Shown one piece after another: positions 29,963 to 37,739 of a stretch of DNA of 37,739 nucleotides (its first letter is position 1; each line of letters opens with the position of its first letter). The DNA lies in IMG/VR virus record IMGVR_UViG_3300048918_000580, positions 1-37,739 of that record. One strand, 5' to 3'. The stretch is from a virus. The notes under the pieces are model-generated. The model did no database searches. It worked only from the letters and a program-made list of their open reading frames with translations, and was not told the origin of the DNA. The position numbers and the translations under genes were made by a program.

Positions 29963-30778
29963 TCAGAACTCGGTGAGCAATTCGTTGCCACCGGTGGCCA
30001 CCGGGCGGGTGGTGGCGCCGGCCGGGGTCTTGCTGAAGGCCTCTTCCAGAACCTTCAAGCGCGCGTCGATGGCATCGCTCTGCTGCTTGGTAGCGTTGAC
30101 GGTCTGCTCGACCTGCTGCAGCTGCTGGGCGGTCTGTGTGCTCTGCGTCTGGCCGTGTTCGGCGACTTCCTCGAGCGCAGTTTCGATGTCACTGAAGCGC
30201 TTGTTATCGTCCGTTTCCTTGCGGGCAAACAGCTTCTTGACCCTGTCCAGGATGTTCGGCGCTTCCGTGACATCGACGAACTCGATGGCGGTCTCGGTGG
30301 CAACGCTGAAATGGTTGTCGGCGTGCTGCTTGCGCGGGGTGAGCGGGCTGCTGTCCGGCTTGTTGGCCGTGAACTCCAGCATGTCGGTGCCCAGGCTGGC
30401 CGGGCTATCGGTAACGGCCAGGCCCTGCAGGTAAGCCTTGCCGGTGTCGGCGAACTTCGGGTTCACCTCGATCGAGGTGAAGGTCTTCTGGTAGCCATTC
30501 ACCAGCTTGACCAGGGCGTCGGACGGGTTGATCTCGGCCAGCAGCTGCAGCTTGCCGTCGCTGTTTTCCTGGGTGCTCAACGATTCGACGTAGCCGTAGT
30601 TCTTGAACGGGCTGTCCGGCGAGACGCCACGGATGTGCTCGATGTTGATGCCGGCCTTGTACGTGGCCGGGTTGTAGCTCGCGGCCATCTGCTCGATCCA
30701 CGAGCGTTCGATGGTGCGACCGTCGACGGTGGCGCCTTCGGTGGCGATGACGAACTTCTTGGACTTCTTGCCGGCCAT
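29963..30778 (-). CDS. O: capsid scaffold and protease O
   Basis: A 271-residue scaffold of the GPO family: N-terminal serine protease and C-terminal coiled-coil scaffold. Asp19, His48 (NIEHIRG) and Ser102 (TFTSIEVNP) match the catalytic triad of P2 gpO (Asp19, His48, Ser107). The scaffold coil is at about 190-250 (IETALEEVAEHGQTQ; QQLQQVEQTVNATKQQ). It shapes the procapsid and then digests itself. It is the first leftward late gene next to the divergent O/P promoter region. Confidence 0.95.
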   Translation of the reverse strand: MAGKKSKKFVIATEGATVDGRTIERSWIEQMAASYNPATYKAGINIEHIRGVSPDSPFKNYGYVESLSTQENSDGKLQLLAEINPSDALVKLVNGYQKTFTSIEVNPKFADTGKAYLQGLAVTDSPASLGTDMLEFTANKPDSSPLTPRKQHADNHFSVATETAIEFVDVTEAPNILDRVKKLFARKETDDNKRFSDIETALEEVAEHGQTQSTQTAQQLQQVEQTVNATKQQSDAIDARLKVLEEAFSKTPAGATTRPVATGGNELLTEF

Positions 30779-30859
30779 GGTGTGCCTCGATGCGGGTGGG
30801 TGTCTGAACGTGTAGGTCGCCAGCATCGAGAGAGGGGCGCGTAGCGTCCACGCGGCGCG

Positions 30860-30883
30860 GTTCTGTACACCTCGGCTCAGAAC
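30860..30883. promoter_or_regulatory. Ogr-type late activator site, PO/PP
   Basis: GTTCTG-N12-CAGAAC dyad in the 150-base divergent gap between O (start 30778) and P (start 30929). Read leftwards it shares GTGTACAGAAC and a following GCGCC with the PV copy at 23917-23940, so the main orientation is probably towards O. One dyad could serve both directions, since its centre is about 55 bases from plausible start sites on either side (near 30817 and 30926). No strong -10 is visible, as usual for activator-dependent late promoters. Confidence 0.7.
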
Positions 30884-30928
30884 AAGCCACGGCAGGAAGG
30901 GGCCGGTTGCGTCCCTACGCTGTCGGCC

Positions 30929-32704
30929 ATGCTCATTCCCGCCATCGGTACCGATCCCCGCACGCTCGCCCGCAGCCTGTTCTTTCAGGGGTGGAGCATC
31001 ACCACCATTGCCGACCACATCGGCCAGGCGCGATCGACGGTGGAATCGTGGAAGCAGCGCGACGGCTGGGCGAACGCCAAGCCGATCGACCGCGTCGATG
31101 CGGTGCTGGAGGCGCGGCTATGCCAGCTGATTGCGAAGGATCGAAAGGACGCGCACGACTTCAAGGAGATCGACCTGCTTGCCCGCCAGGTGGAGCGCAT
31201 CGCGCGCGTGCACCGCTATGAGGCGCCCGGTGGCCACGAGGGTCACCTCAACGACAAGGTGGCGAACCGGAACGCCGGCCCGAAGAAGCCCGCGGCGCGC
31301 AACGAGTTCAGTCCCGAGCAGGCCAAACGCCTGGTCGACGCCTACATGGACAGCATGTTCGGCTACCAGCGCCACTGGCATAACGCGCTGTCGCATCGCA
31401 TCCGCAACATCCTGAAGTCGCGCCAGATCGGCGCCACCTTCCATTTCGCACGTGAAGCCCTGGTCGATGCGATTCGCACCGATGGCAACAACCAGATCTT
31501 CCTGTCGGCAAGCCGCGCCCAGGCCAACGTGTTCCGCCAGTACATGCAGCAGTTCGCGCGAGACGCGGCGGACATCGAGCTGAAGGGCGGGCGCGACTCG
31601 CCTATCGTGCTACCCAACGCGTCCGAGTTGATCTTCCTGGGCACCAATGCGCGCACCGCGCAGAGCTACCACGGCAATCTGTACTTCGACGAATATTTTT
31701 GGGTCCACAGCTTCCAGGCGCTGCGCAAGGTGGCGTCGGGTATGGCCATCCATAAGCGGTGGCGGCAGACCTACTTCTCTACGCCGTCGGCCCTGAGCCA
31801 CGACGCCTACCCTTTCTGGTCGGGCGCGCTGTTCAACAAGGGGCGCGCCAAGGCCGACCGCGTCGACGTGGACATCAGTCATGCCGCCCTGGTGGCCGGC
31901 CTGCTGTGCGCCGACGGCCAATGGCGCCAGATCGTGACCGTGCTCGATGCGCTGGCTGGTGGCTGCGACCTGTTCGATATCGACCAGCTGCGCATGGAGT
32001 ACAGCGAGGAAGAGTTCCGGCAGCTGTTGATGTGCGAGTTCATCGATGACGGCCTGTCGGTGTTCGCCTTCGCCTTGGTGAAGCGCTGCCTGGTCGACAG
32101 CTGGGATGTGTGGGAGGACTTCCGTGCCGACGCCCCGCGGCCGATCGGCAATGCTGAGGTGTCGATCGGCTACGACCCGTCCAAGGGTGCCGGCGGCGGT
32201 GATCCATCCGGACTGACGGTCAATTCGCTGCCTACCGCGCAGTACGACCGCTTCCGCGTGTTGGAGAAACACCAGCTGGCCGGGCAGGACTTCGATGGCC
32301 AGGCGGGCTTCATCAAGGCGCAGTGCGATCGCTACAACGTCGTCGACATCGCCATCGACACCACGGGTATCGGCACGGGCGTGCATCAGCTGGTGAAGCA
32401 ATTCTTCCCGGCTGTGCGGGCGATCCAGTATTCGCCCGAGGTGAAGCAGCGCATGGTGATGAAGACGCACGACGTCATGACCAAGGGCCGCCTCGAATTC
32501 GACGCCGGTTGGACCGACTTGGCCGCGGCTTTCATGGCCATCCGAAAGACCGTGACGGCAAGCGGCCGCCACGTGACCTATGACGCCAGCCGATCCGCCG
32601 ATGTCGGCCACGCGGATCTCGCCTGGTCGGTGATGCACAGCCTGATTTACGAACCGCTGGAAGGCCGTCAGGCCAACGGCAACAACGTCCTGGAGATCTA
32701 CTGA
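30929..32704 (+). CDS. P: terminase large subunit P
   Basis: A 591-residue ATPase/nuclease packaging motor of the P2 gpP family. The N-terminus holds an HTH (IGTDPRTLARSLFFQGWS; TTIADHIGQARSTVESWK). The Walker A equivalent is SRQIGAT at about 163-169, Walker B and catalytic Glu are DEYFW with Asp254 and Glu255. The RNase H-like nuclease begins near 410 with GYDPSKGAGGGDPSGLTV and has DTTGIGTGVHQLV further on. It packages DNA from cos. The 3' end overlaps Q by one base (TGATG). Confidence 0.96.
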   Translation: MLIPAIGTDPRTLARSLFFQGWSITTIADHIGQARSTVESWKQRDGWANAKPIDRVDAVLEARLCQLIAKDRKDAHDFKEIDLLARQVERIARVHRYEAPGGHEGHLNDKVANRNAGPKKPAARNEFSPEQAKRLVDAYMDSMFGYQRHWHNALSHRIRNILKSRQIGATFHFAREALVDAIRTDGNNQIFLSASRAQANVFRQYMQQFARDAADIELKGGRDSPIVLPNASELIFLGTNARTAQSYHGNLYFDEYFWVHSFQALRKVASGMAIHKRWRQTYFSTPSALSHDAYPFWSGALFNKGRAKADRVDVDISHAALVAGLLCADGQWRQIVTVLDALAGGCDLFDIDQLRMEYSEEEFRQLLMCEFIDDGLSVFAFALVKRCLVDSWDVWEDFRADAPRPIGNAEVSIGYDPSKGAGGGDPSGLTVNSLPTAQYDRFRVLEKHQLAGQDFDGQAGFIKAQCDRYNVVDIAIDTTGIGTGVHQLVKQFFPAVRAIQYSPEVKQRMVMKTHDVMTKGRLEFDAGWTDLAAAFMAIRKTVTASGRHVTYDASRSADVGHADLAWSVMHSLIYEPLEGRQANGNNVLEIY

Positions 32705-33741
32705 TGAGCAAGCGCACCCGCGCCGAACGTTTCGCTGCACGCCGAGCCGCCGCAGCCGCGGCCCCGGTTGCCCCACCGCCGGCGCCGATCGAGGCCTTTT
32801 CGTTCGGCGATGCCGAATCGATCGACCGCACGTCGCTTTTCGATTACGCCCAGGTCGTGCGCAATGCCCAGTGGTACGAGCCGCCGGTCTGCGTGCGCGG
32901 CTTGGCCAACATGACGCGCTTGTCACCGCACCATGCCTCGGCCATTCGCGTGCGCCGCAACCTGCTGGTCGCTTCGTTCCAGGCCACGCGCTATCTGTCG
33001 GTGGGTGAGTTTTCCGCGTTTGCCAACGACTACATCACCTTCGGCTGCGCCTACTTCGAGCAGAAGCGATCGATCCTCGGCCAGCTGCTCAGCGTCAAGC
33101 GATCGCCGGCGATGTATACCCGGGTCGGCCTGTTGCCGGGTGAGCATTGGTTTGTGCCGGACGACGCCCAGGCGTATCGCTTCGAGTCGACGGTGACGTC
33201 GCTGATGGATGCCGACGTTGCCCAGGAGATCTACGGCGTGCCGGAGTACCTGGCCGCGCTGCACGCGGCGATGCTCAATCGATCGGCCACGCTGTTTCGC
33301 CGGCGCTATTACGACAACGGCAGCCATGCCGGCTTCATCCTTTACGTGTCGGATCCCGCGCAAAGCCCGGGGGACATCGACGCCATGCGCGATGCGCTGA
33401 AGAAGTCGAAGGGACCGGGCAATTTCCGCAATCTGTTCATGTACTCGCCCAACGGAAAGAAGGATGGCATCCAGCTCATCCCGATCAGTGAGGTGGCGGC
33501 CAAGGATGATTTCGCGGCGATCAAGAACACCAGCCGCGATGACATCCTCGCGGCGCACCGCGTGCCGCCGCAGTTGCTGGGCGTGGTGCCGGTCAATGCC
33601 GGCGGCTTCGGCGACATCGCCACCGCTTCCAACGTGTTCGTCGCCAACGAGATCGCGCCTCTGCAGGCGATCATGCTGGGCATCAACGACCAGGTCGGCG
33701 CGGAGGTGATCAAGTTCAAGCCGCCGGTGGTGCCGACGTAA
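32704..33741 (+). CDS. Q: portal protein Q
   Basis: A 345-residue portal of the PBSX/P2 gpQ family (PPVCVRGLANMTRLSPHHAS, FGCAYFEQKRSILGQLL, PEYLAALHAAMLNRSATLFR, RRYYDNGSHAGFILYVSD, HRVPPQLLGVVP). Twelve copies form the DNA entry vertex. The N-terminus is Ala/Pro-rich. It is followed after 25 bases by a strong terminator, which ends the rightward P-Q operon. Confidence 0.96.
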   Translation: MSKRTRAERFAARRAAAAAAPVAPPPAPIEAFSFGDAESIDRTSLFDYAQVVRNAQWYEPPVCVRGLANMTRLSPHHASAIRVRRNLLVASFQATRYLSVGEFSAFANDYITFGCAYFEQKRSILGQLLSVKRSPAMYTRVGLLPGEHWFVPDDAQAYRFESTVTSLMDADVAQEIYGVPEYLAALHAAMLNRSATLFRRRYYDNGSHAGFILYVSDPAQSPGDIDAMRDALKKSKGPGNFRNLFMYSPNGKKDGIQLIPISEVAAKDDFAAIKNTSRDDILAAHRVPPQLLGVVPVNAGGFGDIATASNVFVANEIAPLQAIMLGINDQVGAEVIKFKPPVVPT

Positions 33742-33766
33742 CACCAGGCGATCAGGCAACGCACAC

Positions 33767-33790
33767 AGCCCCGCCTAGGCGGGGCTTTTT
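33767..33790 (+). terminator. Rho-independent terminator after Q
   Basis: A perfect 20-bp palindrome, AGCCCCGCCT/AGGCGGGGCT (33767-33786), runs into five T (33786-33790). A strong intrinsic terminator for the rightward packaging operon. Confidence 0.92.
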
Positions 33791-33933
33791 CGTGCGCGTG
33801 ATTCAGACCATAGCGGCGGTCGACCTGATGCAGGCGCGGCCGGCTGGCGAGCGCAGGCGCAGCCACGCGGGCTGGCCAGCCAGTCCGGCCCCTGGCTCGG
33901 CCGGCCCGGGGTGCCGCTGCCCTCGGCGCGCGC

Positions 33934-33953
33934 GGTCGTCCCCCCTCCTCGCC
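33934..33953 (-). other. cos: candidate cos site
   Basis: The minus strand reads GGCGAGGAGGGGGGACGACC, which is close to the P2 cohesive end as I remember it (GGCGAGGCGGGGAAAGCAC). It lies about 190 bases beyond Q, where cos lies in P2. The surrounding 240 bases have no gene and are very GC-rich. Confidence 0.5.
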
Positions 33954-33974
33954 TGCGTCCTTCTCCCCTCTCTT

Positions 33975-34063
33975 TTGATGCGGTTGATGCAGAGCCCCAA
34001 ACCGCGCCGCCTATGGCTCGGATACACGGATGGTCATAGTCGACTTTGATGCGCTTTGATGCA
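33975..34063 (+). repeat. paired TTGATGC direct repeats beside cos
   Basis: Two tandem pairs: TTGATGCGG/TTGATGCAG (33975-33992) and CTTTGATGCG/CTTTGATGCA (34044-34063). The four copies of TTGATGC share orientation and alternate G and A after the C. They may be terminase-binding sites (cosB-like) or operator/iteron elements for the accessory genes; only the repeats themselves are certain. Confidence 0.6.
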
Positions 34064-34117
34064 CCTGACGCGGGTTCGGCTAGGCTTGGTCTTATGGTCA
34101 GGCCTTGGGGGGCGAAA

Positions 34118-35011
34118 ATGGATTGGACTTCAACAGCAGGTGTGGCATTGCTGGGCAGTATGGTGGGCGCCGGTGCCGCATTGCTCGGCGTTTTGATTAC
34201 AAATGCCTTCAATACCATTGGGCAATGGCGACAGCGCAAGCACGATGCCACACAGAAGGCGATAGACCGAATTTCCATAATGCGCCGTGAGGTCTATTTG
34301 GACGCGGTGGATATGTGCGTTGCAGCGCTTAGCGAGCTGCCTTCATTAATCACGGAAGGCAATCAGGCGAAGCGGCAGGAAATTTTGGGTGGCGTCGGTT
34401 TGGCGATGACAAAAGTGCAGGTGGTTTGCGCACCTTCTACGGCGACGGCCGCCCAGGTGTACGGAGCCGAATTCGCGGCGGTCTACCAACGGCTGATTCT
34501 TGCTGCCAATGATGCTAGAAACTTGGAAATCGACATTGGCCTACGACAGCAGCTGGTGGATGAGGCGGCCAGGAAGATGCGGGGACTTGAGGAGTTGATG
34601 CATCAATACAACGTGGCCCAGCGGAATGAACCGCAGTATTTGCAGGGTCTGCTCTCGGTACATGGCGCGGAGTTGGCTCAGCATCGCCAGTATGCGGCTG
34701 AAGTGAGCGGCTTGCACGACTCACGTAACCGGGCTATGGGCATCTATCAGGGTGTGATGCTAAAGGAGCTGGCCGCGCTCAACGAGTGTCAGCGTGTCTT
34801 GCTGGATTGCATTCGAGATGAGCTGGGCTTGACGCCCCAGTCAGCCAGTGACGTTGCGAAGCGCTTGGAACTTGAGGCTGCGACGAGAGCACAACTTGCG
34901 AAGCTTTCCGACGCCTTTGCTGCGCAGGGCAACGCAGCACTCGATGTGTTGGCCGAAGAGGCGGTAGGAAAGGCATCTGCCGGGAAGCCCTTGCCGGGCA
35001 GTAGTACTTGA
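34118..35011 (+). CDS. accessory membrane-anchored coiled-coil protein
   Basis: A 297-residue protein unlike any phage structural gene. One N-terminal hydrophobic segment with Gly zipper pattern (GVALLGSMVGAGAALLGVLI, about residues 8-27) anchors it, followed by a long, helical cytoplasmic body (RQRKHDATQKAIDRISIMRR) with coiled-coil stretches to the end. The ATG at 34118 has GGGGGG 6 bases upstream; the frame extends to 34046 through the repeats. Codon use is clearly lower in GC than the structural genes. It forms a pair with the next gene (10-base gap). Function is unknown; position suggests a moron, perhaps a defence sensor or membrane effector. Confidence 0.85.
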   Translation: MDWTSTAGVALLGSMVGAGAALLGVLITNAFNTIGQWRQRKHDATQKAIDRISIMRREVYLDAVDMCVAALSELPSLITEGNQAKRQEILGGVGLAMTKVQVVCAPSTATAAQVYGAEFAAVYQRLILAANDARNLEIDIGLRQQLVDEAARKMRGLEELMHQYNVAQRNEPQYLQGLLSVHGAELAQHRQYAAEVSGLHDSRNRAMGIYQGVMLKELAALNECQRVLLDCIRDELGLTPQSASDVAKRLELEAATRAQLAKLSDAFAAQGNAALDVLAEEAVGKASAGKPLPGSST

Positions 35012-35021
35012 GGCTGGTGCC

Positions 35022-36248
35022 ATGGGACCAATTACGCTCTTCGATAAATCGTTTCTTCAGGGGTTAAGCGTAGACGAGGCAGTCTGGTTCGACCATTTCT
35101 TTTATCCGGTGATTGCGCCGCTATTCTACATAGAGACCTTGGCGGATCTTCAAAAGCTCGACAAGAATGGGAGGACAGCAGAGCAGGTCGTGGCGACCAT
35201 AGCGGCAAAAACTCCTCAGATGTCGGGAGGGCCTGTCTACTTTCACCAAGGACTAGCTCAGGGGGCGCTGCTTGGCTATGCCGTTCCAATGGATGGGCGT
35301 ATTCCCATCGCATACGGCCGGACGGTGAGCTATAACGGCAAAAAGGCTGCCTACATTGACCAGCCGCCGGAATACGTGGCGTTTCAACGCTGGCAACAAA
35401 GTCGATTCGACCAGGTTGAGTACCAGTACGCAAAGGCGTGGCGCGAGTACCTTGCGAGGATCGATCTGGAGCCATTACGCGGGGCTATCAAGGCCAATGG
35501 CGGCGTTCGGTGTCGCGATTTGAGCGAAGCCATGGCGAGAGCCGTTGCAGTCGTCAACACGCTTCATAAGAGTTCCGGTCGCTTCAATATTTCCCTCGAC
35601 ATCCTTGGCATTGAAGGGCGCGAACGTGAAATCGTAAAGGATCGGTGGAAGCACGGCGGTCGGCCGTCATTCGCTCGATTCGCGCCCTATGCCGCGTACG
35701 TTCTTACTGTTGAAGTGTTCTTCTTCCTCGCTGTTGCGTCCGACTTGATCGCTAGCACGCGGCCATCGCACCGTATCGACATCGGTTACCTGCATTACCT
35801 TCCGTTCTGCCATATTTTTGTCTCGACGGACAAGCTGCATCGAGCCTGCGCGCCACAGTTCCTGCGGGAGGGTCAACGCTTCGTGTGGGGGTTGGATCTG
35901 AAGGCCGACCTCGCCGCGATCAATGCCCATTACGTCACACTTGATGATGCAGAGCGAGCACGGGGCATCTATCGCTTTGCGAACCGCTTGCCCGAGATCG
36001 ATCTTCCGACCATCAGGCCACTATTCGAGCAATTCACCCCATCACTTTTGCTACCACCTGAGCACACATCTCTACCGCCGGACCTTCACAGTCGGCACAT
36101 TGCTGACCTGGAAGCCATCCGTACGGCGCCACGAATCAGCGATTCAGAACCGTTGGAAGATCTCGACCAACTGGTTATCGAACGCCGCCTTGATCGACAT
36201 CGCGGATCTTGGACCGTGGTCCCGCCGGAAATTCCAGACAACGATTAG
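35022..36248 (+). CDS. accessory protein with PIN-like pattern
   Basis: A 408-residue protein I cannot assign to a named family. The N-terminus ITLFDKSFLQGLSVDEAVWF followed by PLFYIETLADL looks like the first strand-helix of a PIN nuclease with Asp8 and Glu38. Near the middle, DIGYLHYLPFCHIFVSTDKLH supplies Asp253 and Asp270, the other two acids of a PIN active site. A large insert (about 50-240) separates the halves, including a hydrophobic helix near 225-245 (YVLTVEVFFFLAVASDLIA). It follows the membrane protein in one operon and has similarly low GC. A toxin-like RNase effector is a reasonable inference. Confidence 0.82.
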   Translation: MGPITLFDKSFLQGLSVDEAVWFDHFFYPVIAPLFYIETLADLQKLDKNGRTAEQVVATIAAKTPQMSGGPVYFHQGLAQGALLGYAVPMDGRIPIAYGRTVSYNGKKAAYIDQPPEYVAFQRWQQSRFDQVEYQYAKAWREYLARIDLEPLRGAIKANGGVRCRDLSEAMARAVAVVNTLHKSSGRFNISLDILGIEGREREIVKDRWKHGGRPSFARFAPYAAYVLTVEVFFFLAVASDLIASTRPSHRIDIGYLHYLPFCHIFVSTDKLHRACAPQFLREGQRFVWGLDLKADLAAINAHYVTLDDAERARGIYRFANRLPEIDLPTIRPLFEQFTPSLLLPPEHTSLPPDLHSRHIADLEAIRTAPRISDSEPLEDLDQLVIERRLDRHRGSWTVVPPEIPDND

Positions 36249-36257
36249 GTGCGCGGG

Positions 36258-37250
36258 CTATTTGTCCTCATCTCTCTTCGTCACAAGTTCGTGCTGGTAG
36301 TAGGCATCTATGGGGTCGTCGAGGATCGCGTACGAACTAGATAGATTTGTTGGATCAGGATCGAGCCATGGATCGATATTCTCGGCCTTGATCGCAATGA
36401 TGCATCGGTCGTGCCCGGCCTCTTGCACTTCGGGCGGAGGGTCGCGCGTGATAGCCGCAAATCCATAGAAGCCCGGGCGATCGCCTTCCGGCTCGACGTA
36501 GCGCCAGAGGCAAGCAAGCACCATGTCTTGGTGCGGCTCTGGCGTAAAACCGATTTCAACCTTCAGCTCACGCTCTCCAGGCACCAAAGAACGCCGCTCA
36601 TTGTCGTGTAGGTTCACGCTCTCGAAAAAGCGGCTCGCAACGACGATGCCGTGCTGATAGCCGAACAGGCCCTTCCAAACGTGACGCAAGCTGTCTTTGC
36701 GTGCGTTGTAGCACCCAGGCTTGGCTTTTTCGTCGGTCTCGGTCCATCCGATGGGACGGGCGCGATAGCGCATGGGCACAATCAAGCGCTCGCCTGTCGC
36801 CGGGTCGCGAATGAGTACTGGGCAGTAGTGTCCTGGCCAGATACGGCCGAAACCTTCACCCTTGGCCATGGTGCCCAGTTCTTCGAGCTTCTCCCGGGCT
36901 GCTTTGATCTTGTTGTTTGCGACGCGCTGGTCGTTCGCCGCCTTCTTGGTCGGCTTGTGCGATGCGAGGACGGCCTCAGCTTTCATCAGGCGTTCCGTCT
37001 GCTCGGCGATTTCCTTTTCGAGCACCAGGGATACGCTGCGGTAAGCATCTACTACGGCGTCCCTGACTTGCCGTTCGCCATCGTTGCGCGGATCCATGAA
37101 TGCATCGGCCATCGCCTTGGGCATGATCTTCACCAAGTCGCCGTTGGCCTTGCGCTCCCAAAACAGTTGCACAAAAGCTTTGATGTCGAGCTTGCCGCCG
37201 AAGCGCTCGTATTTTCGATAGTCCGCGTAAACCTGCGCCGAATAGCACAT
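36258..37250 (-). CDS. SRAP/YedK-like abasic-site DNA-protein crosslinker, long variant
   Basis: A 330-residue SOS response-associated peptidase family protein. The invariant Cys2 follows Met1 (MCYSA in place of MCGR), the Asn of GCYNAR lies at about 180, the Glu of SRFFES near 206 and the His of AGHDRC near 278, so all four catalytic positions of YedK/HMCES are present. Canonical SRAP proteins have about 220 residues; this one has an extra helical coil of about 100 residues after the first strand (EKEIAEQTERLMKAEAVLA). SRAP proteins crosslink to abasic sites in single-stranded DNA. It is convergent with the PIN-like gene (9-base gap). Cargo or host. Confidence 0.88.
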   Translation of the reverse strand: MCYSAQVYADYRKYERFGGKLDIKAFVQLFWERKANGDLVKIMPKAMADAFMDPRNDGERQVRDAVVDAYRSVSLVLEKEIAEQTERLMKAEAVLASHKPTKKAANDQRVANNKIKAAREKLEELGTMAKGEGFGRIWPGHYCPVLIRDPATGERLIVPMRYRARPIGWTETDEKAKPGCYNARKDSLRHVWKGLFGYQHGIVVASRFFESVNLHDNERRSLVPGERELKVEIGFTPEPHQDMVLACLWRYVEPEGDRPGFYGFAAITRDPPPEVQEAGHDRCIIAIKAENIDPWLDPDPTNLSSSYAILDDPIDAYYQHELVTKRDEDK

Positions 37251-37310
37251 TGCGATTGCCTCGCGTTGCCGCTGGTTGTCTTTTGAAGGTTACACCGCAC
37301 GCGGCTCCAC

Positions 37311-37739
37311 CTAGGTTGCCTTCCACCATTCCTTCCGGCGCGGTCTCCGGCTTGGATGCGTGGTCTGTAATGGCGGCAGGTCGTCGGATCGGCGCGTGTG
37401 CGAGGAAGGACAGATCGGAGCCGTTTCATCAGCTATTCCCATGCCCTTGATGGGCGGGCCGGCGAGACGTGACTCGCGTGATTCGAGATAGCGGCAGACC
37501 TGCGCCTTGGCCTTTTGGAAGCTTCGGTACCAATAGGGGCCGGGGTTAGCGGCGCCTCGATAGAAATAGAGCAGCCACCAATCGCCGCACTTGGCCACTT
37601 CACAAATGGGTGTGCGGCCGTAGTGCGAGCGGAAGTAATAGACCTCGCCCGGCTCCCATTGGAATCGTTCGTACACGATCACTGCGGAGTCCCAGATCAG
37701 CACGCCAGAACAGCCAAAGCCTACAGCGCGCTGGCTCAT
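37311..37739 (-). CDS. hypothetical protein at window edge
   Basis: A 142-residue protein starting at the last base of the window, so an upstream start cannot be excluded. The first 95 residues are rich in Tyr and Trp (VYERFQWEPGEVYYFRSHYG; GDWWLLYFYRGAANPGPYW) and predicted as a beta-rich small domain; the rest is a Pro/Arg/Ser-rich, probably disordered tail (SHTRRSDDLPPLQ). No family is recognised. It points the same way as the SRAP gene, 60 bases upstream of it, and may share its promoter. Confidence 0.6.
   Translation of the reverse strand: MSQRAVGFGCSGVLIWDSAVIVYERFQWEPGEVYYFRSHYGRTPICEVAKCGDWWLLYFYRGAANPGPYWYRSFQKAKAQVCRYLESRESRLAGPPIKGMGIADETAPICPSSHTRRSDDLPPLQTTHPSRRPRRKEWWKAT

Larger units (their letters stand above)
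894..37739. mobile_element. P2-like prophage with P4-like early module
   Basis: The region carries integrase, AlpA, replication, immunity, a complete P2-order tail, lysis and head gene set, cos-like sequence and accessory genes. Every P2 structural function from Q through D can be placed in order, with no frameshift or insertion sequence visible, so it looks potentially functional. The left boundary is approximate and the right boundary is not seen; the last two genes may be phage cargo or host. Confidence 0.9.

Noticed and set aside
31610-32926. 438-residue leftward open frame
   Set aside because: Antisense to terminase P and Q, which are clearly coding.
33803-34278. Leftward open frames in the gap after Q
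   Set aside because: Arg/Gly/Pro-rich low-complexity translations of the GC-rich cos region without RBS.

Overview
The window is almost entirely one intact P2-like (Peduovirinae-type) prophage in a GC-rich gammaproteobacterium. High GC, codon use and the general look of the proteins suggest Xanthomonadales (perhaps Rhodanobacteraceae or Xanthomonadaceae); that assignment is inference, since no rRNA or housekeeping marker is present. Only the first gene (1-588) looks like possible host flank. The left attachment site should lie between 589 and 940; the right one is not recognisable and is probably beyond the window.

Layout. (1) 940-2166: P4-type tyrosine integrase, convergent with an AlpA/Vis-type regulator. 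(2) 2153-8528: leftward early operon with tightly overlapping genes: AlpA, several small unknown or Cys-rich proteins, RdgC, a small membrane protein and a large Zn-finger/TOPRIM/P-loop primase-helicase. (3) 8529-8830: the leader of that operon, which contains what I read as a C4/CI-type antisense RNA with two complementary targets, the second one covering the ribosome binding site of the first gene. (4) 8934-10453: an unknown gene, an Ogr/Delta-like zinc-finger late activator and a small gene, all leftward, facing a rightward CI-like repressor across a promoter with two inverted-repeat operators. (5) 10482-11522: an accessory cassette with a promoter, a short structured RNA ending in a terminator, and an Abi_2/AbiF HEPN protein. 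(6) 11677-30778: leftward late genes in the order D, U, T, E/E' (with a -1 frameshift site), FII, FI, two unknown genes, H, I, J, W, V, S, R, Rz/Rz1, a DNA methyltransferase, endolysin, two holin-like proteins, X, L, M, N, O. (7) 30929-33741: rightward P and Q, then a strong terminator and a cos-like sequence. (8) 34118-37739: right-end accessory (moron) region with an unknown two-gene pair (membrane/coiled-coil protein plus a PIN-like protein), a SRAP-family protein and an unknown gene.

How it works together (inference from order and sites): the CI-like repressor holds the leftward early promoter. On derepression the Ogr-like activator is made from the same early transcript and should switch on late promoters at two matching 24-bp dyads (GTTCTG-N12-CAGAAC), one between O and P and one upstream of V. 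The early module (P4-type integrase, AlpA, TOPRIM primase-helicase, antisense RNA immunity) resembles P4-type satellites, whereas the late module is P2-like, so the element is a mosaic. Defence-like cargo sits in two places: between the repressor and D, and beyond cos, which corresponds to the old/tin moron position of P2.
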